A stretch of 64,000 bases of DNA, from NCBI RefSeq assembly GCF_016863635.1, contig NZ_BOPG01000063.1, positions 112,080-176,079 on the forward strand, in the 5' to 3' direction. Shown one piece after another: positions 16,977 to 24,447 of the stretch. A program made the translations under genes and the position numbers. Each line of letters begins with the position of its first letter. The first letter of the stretch is position 1. The notes under the pieces were generated by a model. It was not told the origin of the DNA. It searched no databases and saw only the letters and a list, made by a program, of their open reading frames with translations. Source of the DNA: Virgisporangium aurantiacum (GTDB lineage: Bacteria; Actinomycetota; Actinomycetes; Mycobacteriales; Micromonosporaceae).

Positions 16977-17450
16977 GTGACAGTTCCGAGCGTCGTCCGG
17001 GGCGACGCCACCAGCCCGCAGGCCAAGGGGCCGAAGATCATCGCCCACGTCTGCAACGACCTCGGCGGCTGGGGCAGGGGCTTCGTGCTGGCGGTCTCCC
17101 GTCGCTGGCCCGAACCCGAGCGCGACTACCGGCAGTGGCACCGCGGGCGCGCCCGTAACGACTTCGGCCTCGGCGCCGTGCGGCTGGTTCCGGTGCAGCC
17201 GGGGCTGTGGGTGGCCAACATGGTGGCCCAGCACGGGATCCGGACCGGCAGCAACGGCCCACCCATCCGCTATCCGGCCGTCGAGACGTGCCTCACGACG
17301 GTCGCGGCGGAGGCGCGGCGGCTGGACGCGTCCGTCCACATGCCGCGCATCGGGTGCGGCCTGGCCGGCGGACGCTGGGAGCTGATCGAGCCGATCGTGG
17401 TCCGCACCCTGTGCGACGCGGGGGTCGCGGTCACCGTCTACGACGTCTGA
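16977..17450 (+). CDS. Macrodomain protein (ADP-ribose binding, TARG1/ALC1-like)
   Basis: A 157-residue single macrodomain. IIAHVCNDLGGWGRGF near residues 21-36 and MPRIGCGLAGGRWELI near residues 121-136 are the two loops that grip ADP-ribose. The CNDLGGWG form resembles the TARG1/ALC1-type group, some of which remove ADP-ribose from proteins or DNA. No ADP-ribosyltransferase toxin is adjacent, so it is either a housekeeping ADP-ribose hydrolase or an orphan antidote. GTG is the only reasonable start. Confidence 0.82.
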   Translation: MTVPSVVRGDATSPQAKGPKIIAHVCNDLGGWGRGFVLAVSRRWPEPERDYRQWHRGRARNDFGLGAVRLVPVQPGLWVANMVAQHGIRTGSNGPPIRYPAVETCLTTVAAEARRLDASVHMPRIGCGLAGGRWELIEPIVVRTLCDAGVAVTVYDV

Positions 17451-17503
17451 GGGGATTGGCGGGCGCCACTACGCTGGGCGGCGTCCCCAGCGAAGGAGCC
17501 GCC

Positions 17504-18823
17504 GTGCGAATCACCGCGCATCTCGACGTCGAGCTGATCGCCCTCGAGACCGAAGACCGGGTATCGGTGCTGATCGAGCTCGCCGCGCCACCCGCGCCCG
17601 CGGGTGGCACCGAGCGGGCGCCGAGCACGCTCCAGGTGGTGCTCGACCGCAGCGGCTCGATGGGCGGCGCCCGGATCGCCGGTGCGCGTACGGCGCTGCT
17701 CAACCTGGTCGACCGGCTCGATCCGCGCGACAACTTCGGCCTGGTGGTCTTCGACAACGAGGTCGACCTCCCGGTGCCGGCCGGGCCGCTCACCGACAAG
17801 GCGGCGGTGAAGCGGGCGATCGCGGGCGTCGACGCGCGGGGCAGCACCGACCTGTCCAGCGGGTACCTGCACGGGCTGCAGGAGGCGCGCCGGGTCGTCG
17901 GTGACGGTGGCGCGGGCACCGTCCTCATCGTCAGCGACGGGCACGCGAACGTCGGCATCGTCGACCCGGCGACGCTCGGGCGGGTGGCCGCCGAGGCCTA
18001 CACGCACGGCGTCACCACGTCGACGCTCGGCTTCGGCCTCGGGTACGACGAGGTGCTGATGTCGGCGATCGCCCGGGGCGGGTCGGGCAACGAGCACTTC
18101 GCCGAGGAGCCCGACACGGCGGTGGCGCTGATCGCCGGCGAGGTGGAGGGCCTGCTCGCGCAGACGGTCCAGGCGGCGTCGCTCCAGGTCCGGCTCGGCT
18201 CGGACGTGCGGCGCGTGCTCGTCGTCAACGACCTGCCGTCCAACGTGGTCGACGGTGGGCTGATCGTGGAGCTCGGCAGCTTCTACGCCGACGAGACCCG
18301 CAAGGTGGTGCTGACGTTCGACATCCCCGGCGTCGCCGCGCTCGGGCTGGCCGAGGTGGCCACGTTGACGTTCACGTACGTGGAACTGCCGGCGCTGGTG
18401 CAGCACACCGTGACGGTGCCGGTGACCGTCAACGTGGTGCCCGGCGACCAGGCGGCGGGACGCGTGGCCGACCCGGTGGTGCGCACGGAACTGGTGTACC
18501 TCAAGGCGCAGCAGGCGAAGCGGCGCGCGTCCGGTCACCTCAGCAAGGGCGACTCCGACGCGGCGCTGCGCGAGCTCCGGCAGGCGCAGCAGGACATCGC
18601 GGCGGCGCGCGCGAACGCGCCCGACGCGCAGGCGGCCGACCTCGCCGAGGAGGCGCAGGAACTGGAGTACCTGGCCCGCGAGACGGAGTACGGCTCGCAG
18701 GCGCGGTCGGGCAAGTACCTGTCGGCGAGCTCGTACCGGAAGATGCAGAAGCGGGGACGCGTGTTCCCGTCGCAGCAGACCCCGCCGGTGGATCCCGACA
18801 CCGGGGACAACGACGGTTCGTAG
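17504..18823 (+). CDS. von Willebrand factor type A domain protein
   Basis: A 439-residue protein. The VWA metal-binding site is visible as DRSGS (Asp48, Ser50, Ser52), with GSTDLSSG and VSDGHAN further on. The second half is a beta domain followed by a helical, Ala/Gln/Arg-rich coiled-coil region (about residues 325-400) and a polar tail. There is no signal peptide, so it is likely a cytoplasmic scaffold. GTG 17504 has an AAGGAG site at 17493-17498. Partners are not evident from neighbours. Confidence 0.86.
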   Translation: MRITAHLDVELIALETEDRVSVLIELAAPPAPAGGTERAPSTLQVVLDRSGSMGGARIAGARTALLNLVDRLDPRDNFGLVVFDNEVDLPVPAGPLTDKAAVKRAIAGVDARGSTDLSSGYLHGLQEARRVVGDGGAGTVLIVSDGHANVGIVDPATLGRVAAEAYTHGVTTSTLGFGLGYDEVLMSAIARGGSGNEHFAEEPDTAVALIAGEVEGLLAQTVQAASLQVRLGSDVRRVLVVNDLPSNVVDGGLIVELGSFYADETRKVVLTFDIPGVAALGLAEVATLTFTYVELPALVQHTVTVPVTVNVVPGDQAAGRVADPVVRTELVYLKAQQAKRRASGHLSKGDSDAALRELRQAQQDIAAARANAPDAQAADLAEEAQELEYLARETEYGSQARSGKYLSASSYRKMQKRGRVFPSQQTPPVDPDTGDNDGS

Positions 18824-18841
18824 CGCGAACCATCGTGTACC

Positions 18842-19303
18842 GTGGCGGCCGTGGGTACGGATGGCCGTCTCGGAGTGGTGACCGCGCTGGTGCGGGCGTC
18901 GTTTCTCATCAACGCCGTGTACGCGGAATCGGCCCGCGAGCACGGCCTCACCCCGCAGCAGGGCCAACTGCTGTGCGTGCTGATGGCCCAGCCGTACGGC
19001 ATGACCGAGCTGGGTTCCGTGCTGGGGCTGGCGAAGTCGAGCCTCACCGGACTCGTCGACCGCACCGAGCGCAACGGGCTGGTGCGGCGCGAGCCGGATC
19101 CGCGCGATTCGCGGGCGGTGCGGGTGGCGCTCACGGCGCGCGGGGCGCGGCAGGCGCGGGTGTTCTACGACGAGACGTGCCGGCAGATCGACGCGCTGCC
19201 GGTGGGGTTCAGCGCCGCCGACCGCGCCACGCTCGCCGGCCTGCTCGGCCGCATCGTGCGCGACAACGAGGTGCCCGCGGTGTTCCAGGACACCGACGGC
19301 TGA
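18842..19303 (+). CDS. MarR-family regulator of the flavin oxidoreductase gene
   Basis: A 153-residue winged-helix regulator. The recognition region is LGSVLGLAKSSLTGLVDRTE and the wing is EPDPRDSRAVRVALTARG. It lies 65 bases upstream of, and on the same strand as, the LLM oxidoreductase gene. Tandem GTTCGTG-centred palindromes fill that gap, so it likely represses the oxidoreductase. A degenerate CGAACCATCGTG sequence just before its own start suggests autoregulation. Starts at 18842 and 18851 (both GTG) are equally possible. Confidence 0.86.
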   Translation: MAAVGTDGRLGVVTALVRASFLINAVYAESAREHGLTPQQGQLLCVLMAQPYGMTELGSVLGLAKSSLTGLVDRTERNGLVRREPDPRDSRAVRVALTARGARQARVFYDETCRQIDALPVGFSAADRATLAGLLGRIVRDNEVPAVFQDTDG

Positions 19304-19309
19304 CGTTGC

Positions 19310-19347
19310 GGTTCGTGCCACGAACCAATATCGTTCGTGGCACGAAC
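19310..19347. promoter_or_regulatory. Tandem MarR operators (GTTCGTGSCACGAAC)
   Basis: Two palindromes are visible: GGTTCGTGCCACGAACC at 19310-19326 and GTTCGTGGCACGAAC at 19333-19347. Their centres are 22 bases apart, about two helical turns, so two dimers could bind the same DNA face. The gene start at 19369 follows after an AAGGAGG site at 19357-19363. Confidence 0.85.
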
Positions 19348-19368
19348 CTACCTCCGAAGGAGGTCGCC

Positions 19369-20271
19369 ATGCACCGCGTTCTGTTCGGTTTCGGCGCGCC
19401 CAGCGCCGTCGACGACGCGCCGACCCTGCTGCGGCTCGTCGACCAGGCCGACCGCGACGGGCTCGACCTGTTCTCCGTGTCCGACCACCCGTACATCGGC
19501 TCGCGGCTCGACGCCTACGCGATCCTCGGGTTCGCGCTCGGGCGCACCCGGCGGATCACCGGTTTCGTCAACGTCACCAACCTGCCCACGCGTCCCGCGC
19601 CGATGCTGGCCCGCGCGATCACCTCGCTGGCGACCCTCTCCGGCGACCGGGTGGTGCTCGGCATGGGCGCCGGCGGTCTGTGGGACCGCATCTCGGCGAT
19701 GGGCGTGCCACGGCTGTCCAACGCGGCGGCGGTCGACGCGTTCGAGGAGGCCATCGGGTTGGTCCGCGCGCTGTGCGGGGGCGGCGCGCCGGTGACCCAC
19801 CACGGCGTCCACTACCGGGTCGACCGGGTCGAGCCGGCACCCGCGCCGGCGCCGCCGATCTGGACCGGCTCGGTCGGCCCGCGGTCGCTGGCGGCCACCG
19901 GCCGCGTGGCCGACGGCTGGATCCCCGGCCACGCCGCCGACTGGCTGAGCGACCGCTACCGCACGTCGCGCCCGGTCATCGACGAGGCCGCGGCCGCTTC
20001 CGGCCGCGATCCGCACGCGGTCCGCACGGTCTTCAATTTTCCGGGACGCGTGACCGCGCGGCCGCTCGCCGCCACGCGCGACGACGACGGCCGCTGGGTC
20101 GGCGGCTCCGTTGAGCAGTGGGTCGACGAGCTGACGGCCGCCGTGCTCGACCACGACGCGAGCGGCTTCACGCTGTTCGCCCCGAACGGCGCCACCCCGG
20201 ATCCCGACCTGCTCGCCCGCTGGGCGAACGACATCGCGCCGGCCGTCCGCGCGGCGGTGGAGAAGAACTAG
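19369..20271 (+). CDS. LLM-class flavin-dependent oxidoreductase
   Basis: A 300-residue luciferase-like TIM-barrel protein. Typical segments are DLFSVSDHPYIGSRLDAYA, an early strand (ITGFVNVTNLPTRPAP) and RVVLGMGAGGLWDR. Members use FMN or F420 to oxidise or reduce small organic molecules; which cofactor is used here cannot be told from sequence alone. The gene has a strong AAGGAGG site and lies directly behind two MarR operators. Its TAG interlocks with the stop of the convergent WYL gene in a shared CTAG. Confidence 0.88.
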   Translation: MHRVLFGFGAPSAVDDAPTLLRLVDQADRDGLDLFSVSDHPYIGSRLDAYAILGFALGRTRRITGFVNVTNLPTRPAPMLARAITSLATLSGDRVVLGMGAGGLWDRISAMGVPRLSNAAAVDAFEEAIGLVRALCGGGAPVTHHGVHYRVDRVEPAPAPAPPIWTGSVGPRSLAATGRVADGWIPGHAADWLSDRYRTSRPVIDEAAAASGRDPHAVRTVFNFPGRVTARPLAATRDDDGRWVGGSVEQWVDELTAAVLDHDASGFTLFAPNGATPDPDLLARWANDIAPAVRAAVEKN

Positions 20272-21242
20272 GGGGCGGTGCTGCGGGCGTACCGGTCGGC
20301 CAGCACGCGCAGCTGCGCCACGAGCTCGGGTGGGCCGGTGACGGTGAAGTCGGTGTCGAGCAGGCTCAGGTGTACGGCCAGGGTCTCGACGGAGTCGGCA
20401 CCCGTGTGGAGGACGCAGCGCCGGCCGTCGGGCAGCGGCTCGACGGTGCCGACGGCCGGATTGATCTTCGCGGCGATGTCGGCGGCCGGTGCGTCGACGA
20501 CGACGTCGGCCTGCCAGCGCCAGGCCGCGGCGGACGCGCCGCCGGACACGTAGGCGGCCACGTCGTCGGTGGGCAGCGGGCGCGGGGTGAACCGGGGATT
20601 GTTCGGCGTGCGCAGGCGCATGCGGTCGACGCGGAACGTGCGCCAGCCGGCCCGGCCCGGGTCGTAGGCGAGCAGGTACCAGCGGCGGCCCCAGTTGACC
20701 AACCGGTACGGCTCGATCTCCCGGCGGCTCGCGGCCTTACCGTGGCTCTCGTAGTCGAACCGGACGCCCTCGTGGTCGCGGCAGGCGGCGGCCAGCGTCG
20801 ACAGCGTCGCGGGGTCGACGGCCGGGCCGGCGGAGTCGGGACGGACGGCCACCGTGAACGCGCGCAGGGCCGCGGCCCGGCGGCGCAGGCGGGGCGGGAG
20901 GACGCGTTCGAGCTTGGTGAGCGCGCGCAGCGCCGTCTCCTCGATGCCGCTCGAGCCACCGATGGACCCGGCGGCGGCCGCCCGCAGGCCGATCGCGACG
21001 ACCACCGCCTCCTCGTCGTCGAGGAGCAGCGGCGGCATGGCGGCGCCCGCGCCCAACCGGTAACCGCCCGCCGAGCCGCGGAGGCCCTCGATCGGGTACC
21101 CGAGGACGCGCAGCCGCTCGATGTCCGTACGGACCGTGCGCCCGCTCACTTCGAGCCGCTCGGCCAGCTCTGTGCCCGTCCACTCGCTTTTGCTCTGCAG
21201 AAGGGACAATAGCCGCAACAATCGCGCGGACGTCTCCAGCAT
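20268..21242 (-). CDS. WYL-domain transcriptional regulator (DeoR-like HTH)
   Basis: A 324-residue regulator. The N-terminal winged helix (residues about 1-60) includes GTELAERLEVSGRTVRTDIE. The WYL ligand-sensing domain is seen around EPYRLVNWGRRWYLLAYD, followed by a C-terminal WCX-like extension. It is divergent from the epoxide-hydrolase-type gene, with an inverted repeat in the short gap that it may bind. Ligand is unknown; some WYL proteins sense nucleic acids and others sense metabolites. Confidence 0.9.
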   Translation of the reverse strand: MLETSARLLRLLSLLQSKSEWTGTELAERLEVSGRTVRTDIERLRVLGYPIEGLRGSAGGYRLGAGAAMPPLLLDDEEAVVVAIGLRAAAAGSIGGSSGIEETALRALTKLERVLPPRLRRRAAALRAFTVAVRPDSAGPAVDPATLSTLAAACRDHEGVRFDYESHGKAASRREIEPYRLVNWGRRWYLLAYDPGRAGWRTFRVDRMRLRTPNNPRFTPRPLPTDDVAAYVSGGASAAAWRWQADVVVDAPAADIAAKINPAVGTVEPLPDGRRCVLHTGADSVETLAVHLSLLDTDFTVTGPPELVAQLRVLADRYARSTAP

Positions 21243-21262
21243 GTCTCCGATTCTGCCCGATC

Positions 21263-21285
21263 ATTAGGAACGGACCTCTCCTAAT
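21263..21285. promoter_or_regulatory. Inverted repeat ATTAGGA-N9-TCCTAAT, probable WYL operator
   Basis: Perfect 7-bp arms (21263-21269 and 21279-21285) spaced by 9 bases lie midway between the divergent WYL and epoxide hydrolase starts. It is AT-rich compared with its surroundings and probably overlaps both promoters. Confidence 0.65.
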
Positions 21286-21304
21286 TCGCTGCGAGAGTGA
21301 CGGC

Positions 21305-22414
21305 ATGACAGACATCCGCGAGTTCACCGTCGACATCCCGCAGGCCGACCTCGACGACCTGGCCCAGCGCCTGGCCCGCACCCGGTTCACCGACGAACTG
21401 CCCGGCGCCGGCGAGGACTACGGCGTGCCGCTGGACCGGGTCCGCGAACTGGTGGAGCGGTGGCGGAACGGGTACGACTGGCGCGCCTGGGAGAAGCGGC
21501 TCAACGCGTACCCCCAGTTCACCACGACGATCGACGGGCAGAACGTGCACTTCCTCCACGTCCGCTCGCCGGAGCCCGACGCGACGCCGCTCATCCTCAC
21601 GCACAGCTGGCCCGGGTCGGTGCTCGACCTGTTCGAGGTCATCGGTCCGCTGAGCGATCCGCGGGCGCACGGCGGCAATCCGGGCGACGCGTTCCATCTC
21701 GTGATCCCGTCGATCCCGGGATTCGCGTTCTCCGGACGCACGACGGAGAAGGGCTGGAACCGGTACCGCGTCGCGCGGGCGTGGGCGGAACTCATGCGCC
21801 GCCTCGGGTACGAGCGGTACGGCGTGCACGGCAACGACGCCGGGTCGCTGATCTCGCCGGAGGTCGGTCGGGTGGACCCCGCGCACGTGACCGGCGTGCA
21901 CGTGACGCAGGTGTTCGCGTTCCCGTCGGGCGACCCGGCGGAGTTCGCGGAACTGTCCTCATCGGACGGTCCCCGGGTGCAGTTCATGCAATGGTGGAAC
22001 GAGAACGGCGGCGCGCACGACAAGATGCAGTCGCTCGCCCCGCAGACGATCGCGCACGCGCTGGCGGACTCGCCGGTGGGCCAGTTGGCGTGGAGCGCGC
22101 AGTTGCTCGGGTCCCTCGACCCCGACCTGTTGCTCACGAACGTGAGCATCTACTGGTTCACGAACACGGCCGGCTCGGCCGCGCGGCTGTATTTCGAGGA
22201 CCGGCACGCGTCCGCCGTTCCCGACGGGCCGACCACGGTTCCGTTGGGCCTGTCGAACTTCAAGTTCGACTTCCAGTCGGTCCGCCGCTTCGCCGAACGC
22301 GAGCACGCGAACATCGTGTCGTGGAAGTACCACGACGAGGGCAGCCACTACTCGGCGCTCGACGCGCCGGACACGCTGGTCGCCGACATCCGCGAGTTCT
22401 TCCGCGATCGGTGA
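21305..22414 (+). CDS. Epoxide hydrolase-family alpha/beta hydrolase
   Basis: A 369-residue protein. The N-terminal epoxide-hydrolase lid domain (residues 1-100) starts DIREFTVDIPQADLDDLAQR. The alpha/beta core has the oxyanion motif HSWPGS at 100-105 and a nucleophile elbow YGVHGNDAGS with Asp178, the carboxylate that attacks epoxides. The late HDEGSHYSALDAPD is the likely histidine motif. Such enzymes open epoxides to diols and often detoxify or tailor metabolites. The WYL regulator upstream likely controls it. Confidence 0.88.
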   Translation: MTDIREFTVDIPQADLDDLAQRLARTRFTDELPGAGEDYGVPLDRVRELVERWRNGYDWRAWEKRLNAYPQFTTTIDGQNVHFLHVRSPEPDATPLILTHSWPGSVLDLFEVIGPLSDPRAHGGNPGDAFHLVIPSIPGFAFSGRTTEKGWNRYRVARAWAELMRRLGYERYGVHGNDAGSLISPEVGRVDPAHVTGVHVTQVFAFPSGDPAEFAELSSSDGPRVQFMQWWNENGGAHDKMQSLAPQTIAHALADSPVGQLAWSAQLLGSLDPDLLLTNVSIYWFTNTAGSAARLYFEDRHASAVPDGPTTVPLGLSNFKFDFQSVRRFAEREHANIVSWKYHDEGSHYSALDAPDTLVADIREFFRDR

Positions 22415-22504
22415 CCGCTGGGTGGAGTGTCAGTGGACCCCACGTCGCCGATCTTGCACGCAGGCGACCAGGTCGACGAGGAACGGCAGGTTCGGCCACG
22501 GGTT

Positions 22505-22735
22505 TCAGGACCGGCCCGGGCGGACGGTGAGCAGGTCGGCGGGTTGGCAGTCGAGCGCGTCGCAGAGGGCGGTGAGGGTGCTGAACCGAATCGCGCGGGC
22601 CCGTCCGTTCTTCAACACCGACAGGTTCGCGAAGGTGACGCCGACGCGGTCGGCCAGTTCGGTCAGGGTCATGCCGCGCTTGGCGAGCAGGTGGTCGAGG
22701 TGGATGTCGACGCGGTGCGGGTCCTCCGGCGGCAT
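22505..22735 (-). CDS. XRE-family small DNA-binding protein
   Basis: A 76-residue Cro/CI-type helix-turn-helix protein (TLTELADRVGVTFANLSVLK). The form LSVLKNGRARAIRF matches the Xre-like partners normally found with DUF2975 membrane proteins. Its ATG overlaps the stop of the DUF2975 gene by one base (TGATG), so the pair is translationally coupled. It probably autoregulates through the inverted repeat at 23344-23371. Confidence 0.86.
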   Translation of the reverse strand: MPPEDPHRVDIHLDHLLAKRGMTLTELADRVGVTFANLSVLKNGRARAIRFSTLTALCDALDCQPADLLTVRPGRS

Positions 22736-23331
22736 CAGATGACCTCGGCCAGTTCCTCGCGCAGCGCGCGGCCGCGGCGGATCAGCTCGCCGAGGGCGAG
22801 GAATCCGAAGCCGGCGAACACCCAGCCGATCGGCAGCGTGAGGACCCCGTGGAACGCGCCCGGTTCCGGGAGAACCGTGCCCACCAGCGACATCCCGCTG
22901 AACGCCTCGGTGAGCGCGACCACTTCCCCGCCCACGAGCGCGACGACGGCGAGAATCCGGAGCCGGCGCACCATGCGCGTGGTGAACGGGTCGCCGCTGC
23001 GCGCGTCCCGGATCGCCCGGAACAACAGCGCGAGGACCGCCACCACCAGGACCACCGTGGGTATCCACGTCAACGCCGAGAGCAGCATCTGGTGCCCGGA
23101 CGGGTCGGACACGTACGCCTCGACCGCGCCGTCGGGGCCGACCGTGGCGCCGCCCACCGACAGGTCGTCGGCGCCGAGGTCGCGCGCCTGCAGTTCGACC
23201 GGCACGGCGTCGTCGCCGAACGTCACCATCACAACGCGGACCGCGGACACGACCACCGCGACCACCATCAGCAGCAGGGTCAGGCCCTGCAGTTCCGCGA
23301 GCCAGTCCGGCCTGCGCAGTCGCCTCATCAT
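22735..23331 (-). CDS. DUF2975-type membrane protein
   Basis: A 198-residue protein with four hydrophobic segments: LTLLLMVVAVVVSAVRVVMV, the WIPTVVLVVAVLALLF segment, the LRILAVVALVGGEVVALT segment and a C-terminal WVFAGFGFLALGEL segment. An extracytoplasmic loop lies between the first two. DUF2975 proteins pair with small XRE regulators; the likely scheme is a membrane sensor that controls the regulator. Starts at 23331, 23328 or 23343 are possible; 23331 has a GGGG box 6-9 bases upstream. Confidence 0.82.
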   Translation of the reverse strand: MMRRLRRPDWLAELQGLTLLLMVVAVVVSAVRVVMVTFGDDAVPVELQARDLGADDLSVGGATVGPDGAVEAYVSDPSGHQMLLSALTWIPTVVLVVAVLALLFRAIRDARSGDPFTTRMVRRLRILAVVALVGGEVVALTEAFSGMSLVGTVLPEPGAFHGVLTLPIGWVFAGFGFLALGELIRRGRALREELAEVI

Positions 23332-23343
23332 GAGTACCCCCAT

Positions 23344-23371
23344 ATTGAAAATCGATATACCGATAATCAAT
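23344..23371. promoter_or_regulatory. Inverted repeat before the DUF2975-XRE pair
   Basis: ATTGAAAATCG and CGATAATCAAT form 11-bp arms (9 of 11 paired) around a 6-base spacer. It is one of the most AT-rich spots in the window and lies directly before the operon start. It is likely the promoter plus the XRE operator. Confidence 0.62.
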
Positions 23372-23409
23372 ACAGGGGACGCGGATGTCAAGCCCGGTAC
23401 AGTGTCGCG

Positions 23410-24447
23410 ATGATCTCTCGGCGGTCCCGGAACGGCGACAGGTACGCGAAGGCCGACGCCGCGATCGCGGCGTTCTGGGAGTGGTGGCCGCGGGTGCGCC
23501 CCGGCGTCGAGGCCGCCACCACCAGCGGCGAGTGGCAGGACCTGCACCCGGTACTGGCCGAGCGGGTCGCCGCGATCCACACCGACCTGCAGTGGGAGGT
23601 GGCCAAGGGACAGCGGGCGCGGCACGCCCTCGTGGTGTCGCCGGGCGGGCACGCGGAACTGCGTGCGTACGCCGTCCGCTGGCTCGACGCGGCGCCGCCG
23701 GCCGACGACACCTTCGAGTACCACGCCGCCCGTCAGGCCGATCCCGCCGGGCTGGAGTACTCGATGCGCCTGGAGAACGCCGAACTCGCGCTCGCCGACC
23801 TGCGCTTCGGTTTCGCCGTCGACCCGGACCGGGACCAGGCCGACGTCACCGTCTACCACCCGGTGTTCCCCGACCTGCCGGACGAGGTCCGCGGGCAGGT
23901 CTCGTTCCTCAGCCTCGACTGGCTGCTCGGCGAGGACGCGGTCGAGCGGTGGATCGGGCACGTCGAGTTCGGCGGCGCGCCGCCGTCCGACGCCCAGCCG
24001 GGCGCCCAGTTGCGGGCCGCGGTCGACCGGCTGGCCGCCGAGGAGAAGGACGACGTGTGGGCGCTGATGAGCGGTGACGCGGACGGCTGGCCCGTTCTCG
24101 CCTGCGCCCAGCAGCCGTTGGTGCCGGTGCGCTTCCCGCGCTTCGACACGCATCTCGCGGTCACCCTGCCCTACCGCACGGTGAACGACGGCCGCCTCCC
24201 GGTGGAGTCCTCGCTGGAAGCGTTGCGGGCCAAGGAGGACGAGGTGACCGACCTGCTGCGGGACGCGGGAACGCTGCTCGCCCACGAGACCACCCGGGGC
24301 GTGCGGGTGCTGCACTACTACGTCGACTCCACCACCGGCGTCGCCGAGCGGGTCCGCGACCTGCTCGGCGACTGGGCGGAGGGGAAGGCGACGATGAACG
24401 CGACCTACGATCCGGGGCTACGCAACGTCCGTCACCTGAGCGCCTAG
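23410..24447 (+). CDS. DUF695-like protein, unknown function
   Basis: A 345-residue soluble protein. The opening AFWEWWPRVRPGVEAA and the central phrase YHPVFPDLPDEVRGQVSFLS, followed by DWLLGEDAVERWIGHVEF, resemble the DUF695-type proteins of actinobacteria. No signal peptide, membrane segment or catalytic signature is evident. It is divergent from the DUF2975-XRE pair, and its TAG interlocks with the stop of the convergent hydrolase gene in CTAG. Role unknown. Confidence 0.75.
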   Translation: MISRRSRNGDRYAKADAAIAAFWEWWPRVRPGVEAATTSGEWQDLHPVLAERVAAIHTDLQWEVAKGQRARHALVVSPGGHAELRAYAVRWLDAAPPADDTFEYHAARQADPAGLEYSMRLENAELALADLRFGFAVDPDRDQADVTVYHPVFPDLPDEVRGQVSFLSLDWLLGEDAVERWIGHVEFGGAPPSDAQPGAQLRAAVDRLAAEEKDDVWALMSGDADGWPVLACAQQPLVPVRFPRFDTHLAVTLPYRTVNDGRLPVESSLEALRAKEDEVTDLLRDAGTLLAHETTRGVRVLHYYVDSTTGVAERVRDLLGDWAEGKATMNATYDPGLRNVRHLSA

